NCBI GenBank assembly: GCA_017410455.1
Contig: JAFQQT010000010.1
Span: forward strand, 21,604 to 85,603
Direction: 5' to 3'
Source of the DNA: Clostridia bacterium
GTDB lineage: Bacteria > Bacillota > Clostridia > Christensenellales > Aristaeellaceae
Length of the DNA stretch: 64,000 nucleotides
Shown here: one piece after another, positions 38,384 to 46,472 of the stretch
Layout of the letters: the number at the start of each line of letters is the position of its first letter
Position numbering within the stretch: position 1 is the stretch's first letter
The notes under the pieces: generated by a model
Told to the model about the DNA's origin: nothing
What the model saw: only the letters and a program-made list of their open reading frames with translations
Databases searched by the model: none
Made by a program: the position numbers and the translations under genes

Positions 38384-40813
38384 ATGAAGAAACTGCTCAT
38401 CGCCCTGCTGATGCTGGCGCTGCTGCTGTCCGCCGCCATGGCGGAGGACGCCGTGATCGACTTCGAGAACGGCTCTGCCGGCGTGTTCCAGCAGTCCGGC
38501 TCCTGCTCCGTCGCCGTGACGGACGCCATCGCCCACGAGGGCGGCAAGTCCCTGGCCATCACCGGCCGCTCCGGCAACAACTGGGACTGCGCTGACCTGG
38601 TTGCCGCCAGGGCCGGCATCGCCCTGGGCGACAAGGTCACCATCACCGCCTGGGTGTATGTGGACAGCGACGAGGAAGGCACCTTCGTCATCGCCAAGTC
38701 CGCCGCCGACTACGGCTGGTACGGCAACGCCACCATCCCCGGCAAGACCTGGACGGAGGTGACCGCCACCTTCACCCTGGAGGATGACGTCAACATCCGC
38801 TTCCAGAACTATGGCGACAACTGGAACGCCGTCAACTTCTACATTGACGACGTGACCATCGTCAAGGCCGCCGCTGAGGCCGCTCCCGCTGCCGAAGCCG
38901 CCATGACCACCACCACCTTTGACTTCGAGACCGGCGTGCCCGGCGAGTTCATCCAGTCCGGCTCCTGCGCGCCCCGCACCTCCGGCAACGTCGCCCACGG
39001 CGGCAGCAGCGCCCTGTACGTCACCGGCCGCACCGGCAACAACTGGGACGCCGTTGACCTGAACGCCGAGGCCATGGGCATCGGCCTGGACGTCCCGGCC
39101 ATCGTCACCGCCTGGGTGTATGTGGACAGCAACGAGGAAGGTACCTTCGTCATCGCCAAGGCTGGCGGCGACTACGCCACCCTGGGCTCCGTGACCTGCC
39201 CCGGCCGCACCTGGACGGAGATCCGCGCCGAATTCAGCCTGGATCAGCCCGTCAACCTGCGCTTCCAGAACCTGACGGAGAACTGGAACAACGCCGAGTA
39301 CTACATCGATGACGTGACCGTGTCCGTGGGCGAAGCCCCCGAAGCGGTGGAGTCCACCGAGCCGCCCATCGACTATGCCTCCGACTTCTCCACCGGCGAG
39401 GACGGCTGGTACGCCCGCTCTGCCGGCGGCGCTTCCATCTCCGTGGTGGATGGCACGCTGTTCATCACCGGCCGCACCGCCACCTGGAACTCCCCCGGCC
39501 GCGACTTCGCCCTCGTGCCCGGCAAGACCTACAACCTGTCCGTGCTGGTGAAGCAGGATCAGCTGGATTCCACCGGCTTCATCCTCTCCATCGCCCACAC
39601 CCGCGACGAGGAGGAGTCCTACGAGAACCTGGGCACCTGCACCGCCAGGAAGGGCGAGTGGACGCTGATGCAGGCCACCTACGTCGCCGGCCGTTACGAT
39701 AAGTACGTCCTCTACGTCGAGGGCGGCGCGGAGGACACCGAGTTCTACATCAAAGACTTCACCTGCATGGAGAAGGTCAGCTCCTTCGGCCAGGAGGGCA
39801 TGCCCTCCCTGAAGGAGGTCTACGCGGATCAGTTCGACTTCGGCACCGCCGTGACCGGCAACGAAGTCATCGACGAGGCCCGCATGGACTTCTACGCCAC
39901 CCAGTTCGCCATCTTCACCCCCGGCAACGAAATGAAGCCCGACTACCTGCTGGACATGGCCGAGACCCGCCGCCAGGTGCGCCAGACCGGCGACCAGACC
40001 ATCGTCTGCGTCAAGTTTGACACCTGCATCCCGCTGCTGGACTGGGCGCAGGCCAACGGCGTGAAGGTGCACGGCCACACCCTGGTCTGGCGTTCCCAGA
40101 CCCCCACGGCCTTCTTCCACGAGGATTACGCCACCCACAAGCCCCTGGTCTCCCGCGAGATCATGCTGGCCCGCATGGAGAGCTACATCAGGCAGGTACT
40201 GACCTGGACGGCGGAGAACTACCCGGGCGTCATCGTCTCCTGGGACGTGGTGAACGAGGCCGCCGCCGACTCCGGCCGCAAGCTGTACGACTGCCTGTGG
40301 GTGCAGGTGGTGGGCGATGACTACGTCAACCGCGCCTTCGAGTATGCCCGCAAGTACGCCGAGCCCGGCACGCTCCTGTTCTACAACGATTACAACAGCG
40401 AGATGACCCTCAAGAACCTGATGATCTGCGACATCCTCAAGAGCCTGATCGCCGATGGCACCGTGGATGGCTACGGCTTCCAGTCCCACTACTCCACCAC
40501 CTCCAACCTGACGAAGATCCGCACCGCGTGGATCAACGTTTCCTCCCTCACCCTGCAGGACGGCTCCCCCATCCTGCTGCGCGTGTCCGAGCTGGACGTG
40601 GGCATCGACGCCAACGACGAAATCAACTGGGAGCGCCAGGCTTACTTCTACGGCGAGCTGTTCAAGATCTACGCCGAGTATGCCGATCAGCTCATCGCCG
40701 TGCACACCTGGGGCACGGTGGACGACCTGAGCTGGCGCGCGAGCAACTATCCGCTGCTCTTCGACGCCAAGAGCCAGCCCAAGCCCGCCTTCTGGACCCT
40801 GGTCGGCGAGTGA
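38384..40813 (+). CDS. secreted modular endo-1,4-beta-xylanase, GH10 with three carbohydrate-binding modules
   Basis: An 809-residue exported enzyme. Signal peptide 1-20 (cut after AMA); two close copies of a CBM4/9/22-type module (about 22-162 and 177-315, each with GRSGNNWD or GRTGNNWD and a closing FYIDDVT); a third module (328-462); then the GH10 barrel (475-809). HGHTLVWRSQTP lies at 563-574, acid/base E625 in WDVVNEA and nucleophile E737 in SELDV. It cleaves the xylan backbone outside the cell and no other exported glycanase is seen in the window. GAGGAG precedes the ATG. Confidence 0.93.
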   Translation: MKKLLIALLMLALLLSAAMAEDAVIDFENGSAGVFQQSGSCSVAVTDAIAHEGGKSLAITGRSGNNWDCADLVAARAGIALGDKVTITAWVYVDSDEEGTFVIAKSAADYGWYGNATIPGKTWTEVTATFTLEDDVNIRFQNYGDNWNAVNFYIDDVTIVKAAAEAAPAAEAAMTTTTFDFETGVPGEFIQSGSCAPRTSGNVAHGGSSALYVTGRTGNNWDAVDLNAEAMGIGLDVPAIVTAWVYVDSNEEGTFVIAKAGGDYATLGSVTCPGRTWTEIRAEFSLDQPVNLRFQNLTENWNNAEYYIDDVTVSVGEAPEAVESTEPPIDYASDFSTGEDGWYARSAGGASISVVDGTLFITGRTATWNSPGRDFALVPGKTYNLSVLVKQDQLDSTGFILSIAHTRDEEESYENLGTCTARKGEWTLMQATYVAGRYDKYVLYVEGGAEDTEFYIKDFTCMEKVSSFGQEGMPSLKEVYADQFDFGTAVTGNEVIDEARMDFYATQFAIFTPGNEMKPDYLLDMAETRRQVRQTGDQTIVCVKFDTCIPLLDWAQANGVKVHGHTLVWRSQTPTAFFHEDYATHKPLVSREIMLARMESYIRQVLTWTAENYPGVIVSWDVVNEAAADSGRKLYDCLWVQVVGDDYVNRAFEYARKYAEPGTLLFYNDYNSEMTLKNLMICDILKSLIADGTVDGYGFQSHYSTTSNLTKIRTAWINVSSLTLQDGSPILLRVSELDVGIDANDEINWERQAYFYGELFKIYAEYADQLIAVHTWGTVDDLSWRASNYPLLFDAKSQPKPAFWTLVGE

Positions 40814-40852
40814 TCAGCCCCGGCCCGTGATACCATGATGCCCGGCCCTCCT

Positions 40853-40879
40853 GCTGCTGCGGGAGGGCCTTTCGTTTTT
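40853..40879 (+). terminator. terminator of the xylanase gene
   Basis: GGCCCTCC...GGGAGGGCC hairpin followed by TTTCGTTTTT. Confidence 0.85.
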
Positions 40880-40913
40880 CACATGTTTTTGCAAAAAATC
40901 TTGAAAAAAGGTG

Positions 40914-40942
40914 TTGACAATCCGTTCCGGATGTGTTATTAT
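40914..40942 (+). promoter_or_regulatory. promoter of the tRNA cluster
   Basis: TTGACA (40914-40919), 17-base spacer, TATTAT (40937-40942), 41 bases before the first tRNA. Confidence 0.85.
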
Positions 40943-40982
40943 ATATCTCGTCGCCGCGGTGGCATGCGGTTGACAGGGACAC

Positions 40983-41055
40983 GGGAGCATAGCTCAGCTG
41001 GGAGAGCATCTGCCTTACAAGCAGAGGGTCACAGGTTCGAGCCCTGTTGTTCCCA
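40983..41055 (+). tRNA. tRNA-Val (TAC)
   Basis: Full cloverleaf: acceptor GGGAGCA / TGTTCCC, anticodon loop CTTACAA with anticodon TAC, T-arm GGTTCGAGCC. CCA is not encoded. Confidence 0.93.
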
Positions 41056-41081
41056 CTCCTCGAAAGAGGACTTACAAATAT

Positions 41082-41158
41082 GGCCCGGTAGCTCAGTCGG
41101 TTAGAGCGCCAGCCTGTCACGTTGGAGGTCGAGGGTTCGAGCCCCTTCCGGGTCGCCA
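41082..41158 (+). tRNA. tRNA-Asp (GTC)
   Basis: Acceptor GGCCCGG / CCGGGTC (one G-U pair), anticodon loop CTGTCAC with GTC, normal T-arm; the 3' CCA is encoded (41156-41158). Confidence 0.93.
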
Positions 41159-41166
41159 TCATATTT

Positions 41167-41239
41167 GCCTCGGTAGCTCAGTCGGTAGAGCAGCAGACTG
41201 AAAATCTGCGTGTCGGTGGTTCGATTCCGCCCCGCGGCA
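41167..41239 (+). tRNA. tRNA-Phe (GAA) with an acceptor-stem mismatch
   Basis: Anticodon loop CTGAAAA with GAA and a normal T-arm. Acceptor GCCTCGG / CCGCGGC leaves a U-C mismatch at pair 4-69, where other bacteria usually have U-A. Confidence 0.88.
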
Positions 41240-41247
41240 CACTTCAT

Positions 41248-41320
41248 GCGGTAGTAGCTCAGTTGGTAGAGCGCCACCTTGCCAAGGTGGAGGTCGCGAG
41301 TCCGAGCCTCGTCTACCGCT
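41248..41320 (+). tRNA. tRNA-Gly (GCC) with C at position 55
   Basis: Acceptor GCGGTAG / CTACCGC and anticodon loop TTGCCAA with GCC are normal. The T-loop reads TCCGAGC, so position 55, nearly always U (pseudouridine), is C. Confidence 0.85.
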
Positions 41321-41353
41321 CTCTTTTATAGGCTGGGTTTTCCAGTCTGTAAT

Positions 41354-41443
41354 GAGGTCGGGCTTCAGCCCGACTAGCGACAGCGATTGCTTGCAATCGC
41401 CGAGCGTAGCCAGCACGCGGCTTTACGCCGTGGGATGGCCGAT
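41354..41443 (+). repeat. 90-base palindromic element, copy A
   Basis: Three hairpins in order: GTCGGGCT / AGCCCGAC, GCGATTGC / GCAATCGC and CGCGGC-TTTAC-GCCGTG. Copy B lies inverted inside the PHP gene (47749-47838) and is almost identical, with paired changes in hairpin 3. This copy sits between tRNA-Gly and tRNA-Cys. Confidence 0.8.
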
Positions 41444-41444
41444 T

Positions 41445-41516
41445 GGTGCCATGGCCAAGTGGTAAGGCAAAGGTCTGCAAAACCTTTATTCCCCAGTTCG
41501 AATCTGGGTGGCACCT
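41445..41516 (+). tRNA. tRNA-Cys (GCA)
   Basis: Acceptor GGTGCCA / TGGCACC, anticodon loop CTGCAAA with GCA, T-arm GTTCGAATC; discriminator U. Confidence 0.93.
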
Positions 41517-41522
41517 CTCCAA

Positions 41523-41552
41523 CCCCGACTTTTCAGAGTCGGGGCTTTTTTT
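41523..41552 (+). terminator. terminator of the tRNA cluster
   Basis: CCCCGACT / AGTCGGGG stem then CTTTTTTT. Confidence 0.92.
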
Positions 41553-41621
41553 GTTCCGGCAGCCACCCCTGACAAAAGCATCCGCCACGCAAAACCCCAC
41601 CCGGCACGCTGTCCCGCACAC

Positions 41622-41650
41622 AAAAAGCGCCTCCCCGTCCGGGGAAGCGC
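41622..41650 (-). terminator. terminator of the EamA gene
   Basis: Minus strand: GCGCTTCCCC / GGGGAGGCGC hairpin then TTTTTG. Confidence 0.85.
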
Positions 41651-41664
41651 CTTATTCGTATGGG

Positions 41665-42588
41665 TCACTCGCCTTCCAGCACCGCCAGCATCAGGATGCC
41701 CACGATGATGATGCCGATGAAGAGGTACTGCTTCTTCGTCAGCTTCTCCTTCAGGAAGATGCGGGACAGGATCAGGGACACCACGCACACGGCGGAGATA
41801 ATGGGAGCCGCGATGGCGCCGTTGCCGCTGGCCATGGCGTAGACGTAGGTCAGCTGACCGGCGGTCTCGCACACCGCCGCCAGGGCCTTGTCCTTCTGCT
41901 CCAGCAGGCCGCCGAACTTCACGCCCTTCACCTTCATGAAGATGAACATCACCAGACCCACCAGGGCGAAGGTCAGCTCGTAGGAGGTGTTGGCGATCAC
42001 CTCGATGGTATCCTCGGTGGCGCCCATGGTGAACAGGGGGCTGGTCACGTCCTCCAGGAAGTAGATGTCCAGCACGCAGCCGATAGCGTCAATGAACGCA
42101 TACAGGAAGGGCATGCAGAAGGCGATGATGGCCAGCTTCTTGCCCAGGCGCTTCTGACGCTGCAGATCGCCGGTGTTCTCCAGGAAGCCGATGCCCACCA
42201 CGCCGACGGTGATGATGCCGATGGCGACCCAGATCATCGCAGACAGCTCCTCGCCCAGGAAGAGCACGCACATCAGCGCACACATGGCGCCGGAGGTGTT
42301 CTCAATGGGATCAGAGATGGACTCCTCGATAAAGCGCATGCCGAAGAAGGAGAAGGCCATCGACAGGATGTAGCACGCCGACACCGGCAGGTAGCCCACC
42401 AGGTACTTCAGGTCATAGCCGACGTCCTCCGTCAGCAGGGTGAACACCGCGTGGACGCCCATCACCAGACCCACCATGACGCAGATCTTCAGGTGGGAGT
42501 ACTTCTCGCGCTCCACAGCGCCCTTCTTATAAAACAGCTCCGCAAGGCCCCACAGCAGGGTGGTCGCAATCGTATATACAAGCCACAT
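41665..42588 (-). CDS. EamA/DMT family transporter
   Basis: A 307-residue protein with about ten membrane helices in two halves, each ending in the helix pattern of the drug/metabolite transporter superfamily (LGEELSAMIWVAIGIITVGVVGI and LKEKLTKKQYLFIGIIIVGILML, in pieces). Substrate unknown. GGAGG precedes the ATG. The 5' region is about 170 bases long and contains a possible leader peptide. Confidence 0.85.
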   Translation of the reverse strand: MWLVYTIATTLLWGLAELFYKKGAVEREKYSHLKICVMVGLVMGVHAVFTLLTEDVGYDLKYLVGYLPVSACYILSMAFSFFGMRFIEESISDPIENTSGAMCALMCVLFLGEELSAMIWVAIGIITVGVVGIGFLENTGDLQRQKRLGKKLAIIAFCMPFLYAFIDAIGCVLDIYFLEDVTSPLFTMGATEDTIEVIANTSYELTFALVGLVMFIFMKVKGVKFGGLLEQKDKALAAVCETAGQLTYVYAMASGNGAIAAPIISAVCVVSLILSRIFLKEKLTKKQYLFIGIIIVGILMLAVLEGE

Positions 42589-42655
42589 ATTCTTTTTTCC
42601 TCCGCATCAATTCACGTTATTCTGAGGTTGCCATGTCAGTGAATCAATGCAGATC

Positions 42656-42718
42656 TCATGGGGAACCCATTTGCGGGCACTCTCGTCGGAAGCCGCCAAT
42701 GGCATACCACGCTTCCAT
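42656..42718 (-). CDS. possible 20-residue leader peptide of the EamA gene
   Basis: ATG to TGA frame with GGGAGG 9 bases upstream, lying between the promoter and the EamA start. Product MEAWYAIGGFRRECPQMGSP. No terminator hairpin with a U-run follows, so any control would be at translation or by an unseen structure. Could be chance. Confidence 0.35.
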   Translation of the reverse strand: MEAWYAIGGFRRECPQMGSP

Positions 42719-42762
42719 CGCCACTTCCCTCCCTTTCATAAAAAGCGGAATACCGCATCAGC

Positions 42763-42791
42763 ATTCTACCAGATTTTCCGATTGTTTGCAA
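42763..42791 (-). promoter_or_regulatory. promoter of the EamA gene
   Basis: Minus-strand TTGCAA (42786-42791), 17-base spacer, TAGAAT (42763-42768). Confidence 0.65.
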
Positions 42792-42826
42792 TCAGTTTCC
42801 ATTCGATGTTCAAACTCTTCCCTGCC

Positions 42827-42855
42827 TTGACATCGTCATCCACACGCTATACAAT
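42827..42855 (+). promoter_or_regulatory. promoter of the MscS operon
   Basis: TTGACA (42827-42832), 17-base spacer, TACAAT (42850-42855). Confidence 0.8.
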
Positions 42856-42896
42856 ATATCCATACACACTGGAACATAGCCTGCGAGGTGACACGA

Positions 42897-43724
42897 ATGA
42901 ATTTTGAAGCGCTGCTGAACACCCTGCTTGAACTGTTCACGACCATCGGCCTGAAGCTGCTCTACGCCGCGCTGGTGTTCTTCGTCGGCCTGAAGCTGGT
43001 CAAATGGCTGCGCAAAACGCTGCCCGTTTTCCCCTTCATGGAGAAGCTGGATGAGGGCGTGCGCGGGTTCCTGATCAGCACGCTGTCCGTGGCGTTGTAT
43101 GTGCTGCTGGGCGTAACGGTGGCCATGCTCCTGGGCGTGCCCACGGCGTCCTTTATCGCGGCGCTGGCCTCCTGCATGGCGGCCATCGGCCTGGCGATGC
43201 AGGGGTCGCTGTCCAACGTAGCAGGCGGCCTGATGCTGCTGATCTTCAAGCCCTTCCGCATCGGCGACTACATCAGCTGCCCCGACGTGAATACCGATGG
43301 CTTCGTCCAGCAGATCAGCGTCGTGTACACGATCCTGCGCACCTACGATGGCATCGAAGTCACCGTCCCCAACGGCACGCTGATGAATTCGGTCATCAAG
43401 AACATCGGCGCCGCGAAAACCCGCCGCATTGATCTGACCTTCCGCACGGATCTGAGCTGCCCGCTGGAGAAGACCGAGGCCATCCTGCATGCCACCGTGG
43501 ACGCGGACGAGCGCATCCTCCGCGATCCCGAGCCCTCCATCGTCCTGTTCGAGATCACCGACAGCGCCATCGTGTACGGCGTACGCGTGTGGTGCCCCGG
43601 CAGCGAATACTGGAACGTCCGCTTCGCCCTCAACCGCGCCGTCAAGCTGGCCTTTGATGAGAACGGCGTCGGCATCCCGCACCAGCAGGTGGATGTGCAC
43701 ATGCAGGACACCCCTGAGACCTGA
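42897..43724 (+). CDS. small-conductance mechanosensitive channel (MscS family)
   Basis: A 275-residue protein with three membrane helices, a pore helix rich in A and G (ASFIAALASCMAAIGLAMQGSLSNVAGG, about residues 82-110) and the MscS beta domain (FRIGDYISC near 122, VPNGTLMNSVIKN near 160). It opens under membrane tension to release solutes. The ATG at 42897 has GAGGTG 6 bases upstream. First gene of a four-gene run. Confidence 0.9.
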   Translation: MNFEALLNTLLELFTTIGLKLLYAALVFFVGLKLVKWLRKTLPVFPFMEKLDEGVRGFLISTLSVALYVLLGVTVAMLLGVPTASFIAALASCMAAIGLAMQGSLSNVAGGLMLLIFKPFRIGDYISCPDVNTDGFVQQISVVYTILRTYDGIEVTVPNGTLMNSVIKNIGAAKTRRIDLTFRTDLSCPLEKTEAILHATVDADERILRDPEPSIVLFEITDSAIVYGVRVWCPGSEYWNVRFALNRAVKLAFDENGVGIPHQQVDVHMQDTPET

Positions 43725-43748
43725 CCCCGATTCCTCAAGGAGGCTCCC

Positions 43749-44417
43749 ATGAAGATCCAGATCAGCGATAACCTCATCCGCCACTACCTCCGCAATGTCT
43801 ACTTCATCAACGGCCACAGCTACGCCGGCAAGTCCACCATGGTGCGGATGCTTTCCGAGCGCTACGGAATGATCCACTGCGGGGAGAACTACCATGACGC
43901 CTTCCCCCGCCAGAAGCTGGACCGCTGGAAGCAGCCCGGCCTGTGCTACTTCGACACCATGAGCGGCTGGCAGGAGTGGCTCTCCATGACCCCGGAGGAA
44001 CACCACCGCTGGGTGACGCAGGTGTCCCAGGAGTGCATCGAGCTGGAGATCCTTGAGCTCCTCCGCCTGGCTGCCGGCGGGCAGAAGGTCATCGTGGACA
44101 CCAACATCCCCCCGGAGGTGCTCCGGGAGATTTCCGATTACGACCATGTGGCCATCATGCTCTGCGACCCGCCGGATATCACGAAGGACAAGTTCTTCGA
44201 CCGCGACGACCCGGACAAGAAATTCATGATGGACCGCATCATGGAATGCCCCGACCCCGAAGCGACCCTGCGCAACTTCCAGGCCTGGACGACTTACCAT
44301 CCCCCGCTGGAGACCGACTGGGCGCACACGGGGTTCTTCACCCTGACCCGCTCCGACTTTGTAAACGACACCCGCGAGGAGATGCTGGCCACGCTGGCCG
44401 CCCACTTCGGACTGTGA
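43749..44417 (+). CDS. P-loop ATPase/kinase of unknown substrate
   Basis: A 222-residue protein with Walker A GHSYAGKST (residues 22-30) and VIVDTNIPPEVL near 117 as a probable Walker B region. The layout (HCGENYHD after the first helix) is like uridine-kinase or AAA_18 type small-molecule kinases, but no closer match is recognised. It follows mscS by 24 bases with AAGGAGG before its ATG. Confidence 0.7.
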   Translation: MKIQISDNLIRHYLRNVYFINGHSYAGKSTMVRMLSERYGMIHCGENYHDAFPRQKLDRWKQPGLCYFDTMSGWQEWLSMTPEEHHRWVTQVSQECIELEILELLRLAAGGQKVIVDTNIPPEVLREISDYDHVAIMLCDPPDITKDKFFDRDDPDKKFMMDRIMECPDPEATLRNFQAWTTYHPPLETDWAHTGFFTLTRSDFVNDTREEMLATLAAHFGL

Positions 44418-44453
44418 CCGGCAGCCGTCTCTCTTCCCCGAAAGGATGACCCG

Positions 44454-45461
44454 ATGGAAGAAGTCCGTCTCGTCCGCGCCGGAATCTCCGACGCGGAGAC
44501 CCTGCACCGCATGAAGCACACCGCCTTCTGGCCTCTGTATCAGCGCTATCATGATGACGCCACCTCCCCCGCCCTGGAGCTGCTGAGCAAGGTGAAGGCC
44601 CAGCTTGAGCATCCCGCCACAGACTGGTACATTCTCCGCCGGGGCGATAGCGATGTGGGCGGCATGCGCATCGTCCGCGAGCGCACGGAGGACGGTCTCC
44701 CCTGCTGCCGCATCAGCCCGCTGTTCGTGCTGCCGGAATATCAGGGGCAGGGCCTGGCGCAAGCCGCCATCACCGCCGCCTTCAGCCTGTATCCAGAGGC
44801 CGCTCAGTGGCGCCTGTCCACCATATTGCAGGAGCACGGCAACTGCCGCCTGTACGAAAAGCTCTGCTTCCGCCGCACGATGACCGAGCCCACAGCCTAC
44901 CCCGGCATGGACATCGTCTGGTACACGCGCCTGCGGGAGGATGTGCCCATGCGCCGCATCGCCCGGCTGACCGACCGGGAGCTGCTGGGGACAGAGGCCA
45001 TCTCCCACGCCGCACCCCGGCTGACCGCCCGCGCCATCGTCCGTGGGCCCCAGGGGCTTTACGCCGTGACCCATACGGAGGGCTTCGGGATCTACATGCT
45101 GCCCGGCGGCGGCGTGGACGGGGACGAATCCATCCTGACCGCGCTGCACCGCGAGGTGCGCGAGGAGACCGGCTGCCGCATCGAATCCGCCGTCCCCCTG
45201 GGGTATGTGGAGGAAAACCGCGGGCATGCGGACTACACGCAGCTGTCCTACTACTTCGTCGTCACCACGCAGGACGCCGAGCTCCGCCCTGAATTGACTG
45301 CGCTGGAGGCCGCCCACGGCACCACCGTGCAGTGGATGACGCTGGAGGACATGTGGCAAAGCATCAGCACGCCGGTCTTTGAGCGCCCCCAGGGGAAATT
45401 CCTGCAGGCGCGGGATGTGGCTGCCCTGCGCGCCTATATGGAGGAGGAGGGCCTGAAATGA
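44454..45461 (+). CDS. GNAT acetyltransferase fused to a Nudix hydrolase
   Basis: A 335-residue two-domain protein. Residues 1-160 are a GNAT domain (VLPEYQGQGLAQAAI near 92); residues 175-335 are a Nudix domain with the box GGGVDGDESILTAL-HREVREETG (about 217-239). A fusion of acetyl transfer and nucleotide-diphosphate hydrolysis in one chain suggests damage repair or detoxification, but no substrate is known. The ATGA at its end overlaps the next start. Confidence 0.82.
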   Translation: MEEVRLVRAGISDAETLHRMKHTAFWPLYQRYHDDATSPALELLSKVKAQLEHPATDWYILRRGDSDVGGMRIVRERTEDGLPCCRISPLFVLPEYQGQGLAQAAITAAFSLYPEAAQWRLSTILQEHGNCRLYEKLCFRRTMTEPTAYPGMDIVWYTRLREDVPMRRIARLTDRELLGTEAISHAAPRLTARAIVRGPQGLYAVTHTEGFGIYMLPGGGVDGDESILTALHREVREETGCRIESAVPLGYVEENRGHADYTQLSYYFVVTTQDAELRPELTALEAAHGTTVQWMTLEDMWQSISTPVFERPQGKFLQARDVAALRAYMEEEGLK

Positions 45462-46363
45462 ACTGGCTGAACGCTTTCGAGCTGATGTGCTACCTGATCA
45501 CCGCCCTGATGCTCTTTGACCTCATCCGCCGCCGTGACTGGGAGGCGCTGTACACCTTCGGCTCCGCTGCGCTGGTGGGCTTCGTGATGGAGCTGCTGGC
45601 CGTGGCGGTGACGGACATCTACGAATACAACAACGGCTTCTGGCTGTCGCTGGGCGTGCCGCCCAAGCAGTTCCCGTTTTTCGGCGGGCTGATGTGGGGC
45701 GCGCTGACCGTGTATGGCATCCGCCTGGCGGAAAAGCTGCGCATGGGCCGCGTGATGACCGCCCTGACGGCGGGCATGCTCATCGTCAGCATGGATCTGC
45801 TGCTGGACGTGGCGGCCATCCGGCTGGACGGGGGCTTCTGGGTGTGGATCGGCAAACCCATCACCTGGGGCATCGATCAGCACACCTTCATGAGCGTCAT
45901 CTGGGTCAACTTCCTGGGCTACATGATCGAAACACCCACGGTGGTTTGGCTGGTGCTGCGCAAGCGGGAGTGCCTCGCGCCCACGGACTGGCGCCGTCAG
46001 CTCCCGCAGATGCTGCTGATATCGCTCCTGGCCATCCTCGTCACCGCCGCGGGGAGCCTCGTCGCTCTGGGCCTCAACCTTCTCACGGACGACTGGTTCG
46101 CCTGCGTCGCCTTCCTGCTGCTCTGGGGGACGATGCTGGCGTGCATCCTGCGGCACGTCTGCGCCATGCGGCCCCACCTGCGCCTGTCACACAGGCCCGA
46201 CTGGCCGCTGACCATCTTCTGGCTGGGCATGTATGGCTACTGCCTCGTCGCATTGACGGCACTGGGCACACCGAAGGAGCACCCGTGGTTCCTCGCGCTG
46301 GGCGCAGGTCTCGCGCTGGCGACGCTGACGCTGTGCCTCTGCGATGCCCCGGACAAAGCCTGA
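45458..46363 (+). CDS. membrane protein, possibly CruF/DUF422-like
   Basis: A 301-residue protein with eight or nine membrane helices. GFWLSLGVPPKQFPFFGGLMWG (in pieces, near 65), a helix SMDLLLDVAAIRLDGGFWVW and ITWGIDQHTFMSVIWVNFLGY give the spacing of the carotenoid hydratase-like CruF/DUF422 family, whose members have D and W/G-rich loops in the same order. No other carotenoid gene is present, so the role is open. Starts inside the preceding stop codon (ATGA). Confidence 0.5.
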   Translation: MNWLNAFELMCYLITALMLFDLIRRRDWEALYTFGSAALVGFVMELLAVAVTDIYEYNNGFWLSLGVPPKQFPFFGGLMWGALTVYGIRLAEKLRMGRVMTALTAGMLIVSMDLLLDVAAIRLDGGFWVWIGKPITWGIDQHTFMSVIWVNFLGYMIETPTVVWLVLRKRECLAPTDWRRQLPQMLLISLLAILVTAAGSLVALGLNLLTDDWFACVAFLLLWGTMLACILRHVCAMRPHLRLSHRPDWPLTIFWLGMYGYCLVALTALGTPKEHPWFLALGAGLALATLTLCLCDAPDKA

Positions 46364-46374
46364 TCCGCATGAAG

Positions 46375-46398
46375 ACTCCCGCCCGCCGGGAGTTTTTC
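46375..46398 (+). terminator. terminator of the MscS-to-membrane-protein operon
   Basis: ACTCCCG / CGGGAGT stem then TTTTTC. Confidence 0.85.
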
Positions 46399-46472
46399 TC
46401 ATTCCCCATGACCTTCCGCGCCGGCGCGCGCCGTGCTATCATAGCCTCATCAAAGGAAACGAGGTGACCCCG

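Larger units (their letters stand above)
42589..42896. other. 308-base intergenic region between EamA and MscS genes
   Basis: Contains divergent promoters for both genes, a possible leader peptide of the EamA gene (42656-42718) and a GGTT-CCATG / CATGG-AACC pairing on the minus strand just after it. No other gene or repeat was recognised. Confidence 0.6.

Noticed and set aside
41248-41320. tRNA-Gly considered a tRNA pseudogene because of C55.
   Set aside because: All four stems pair fully and it lies in a promoter-driven cluster, so it is kept as a tRNA with a note.
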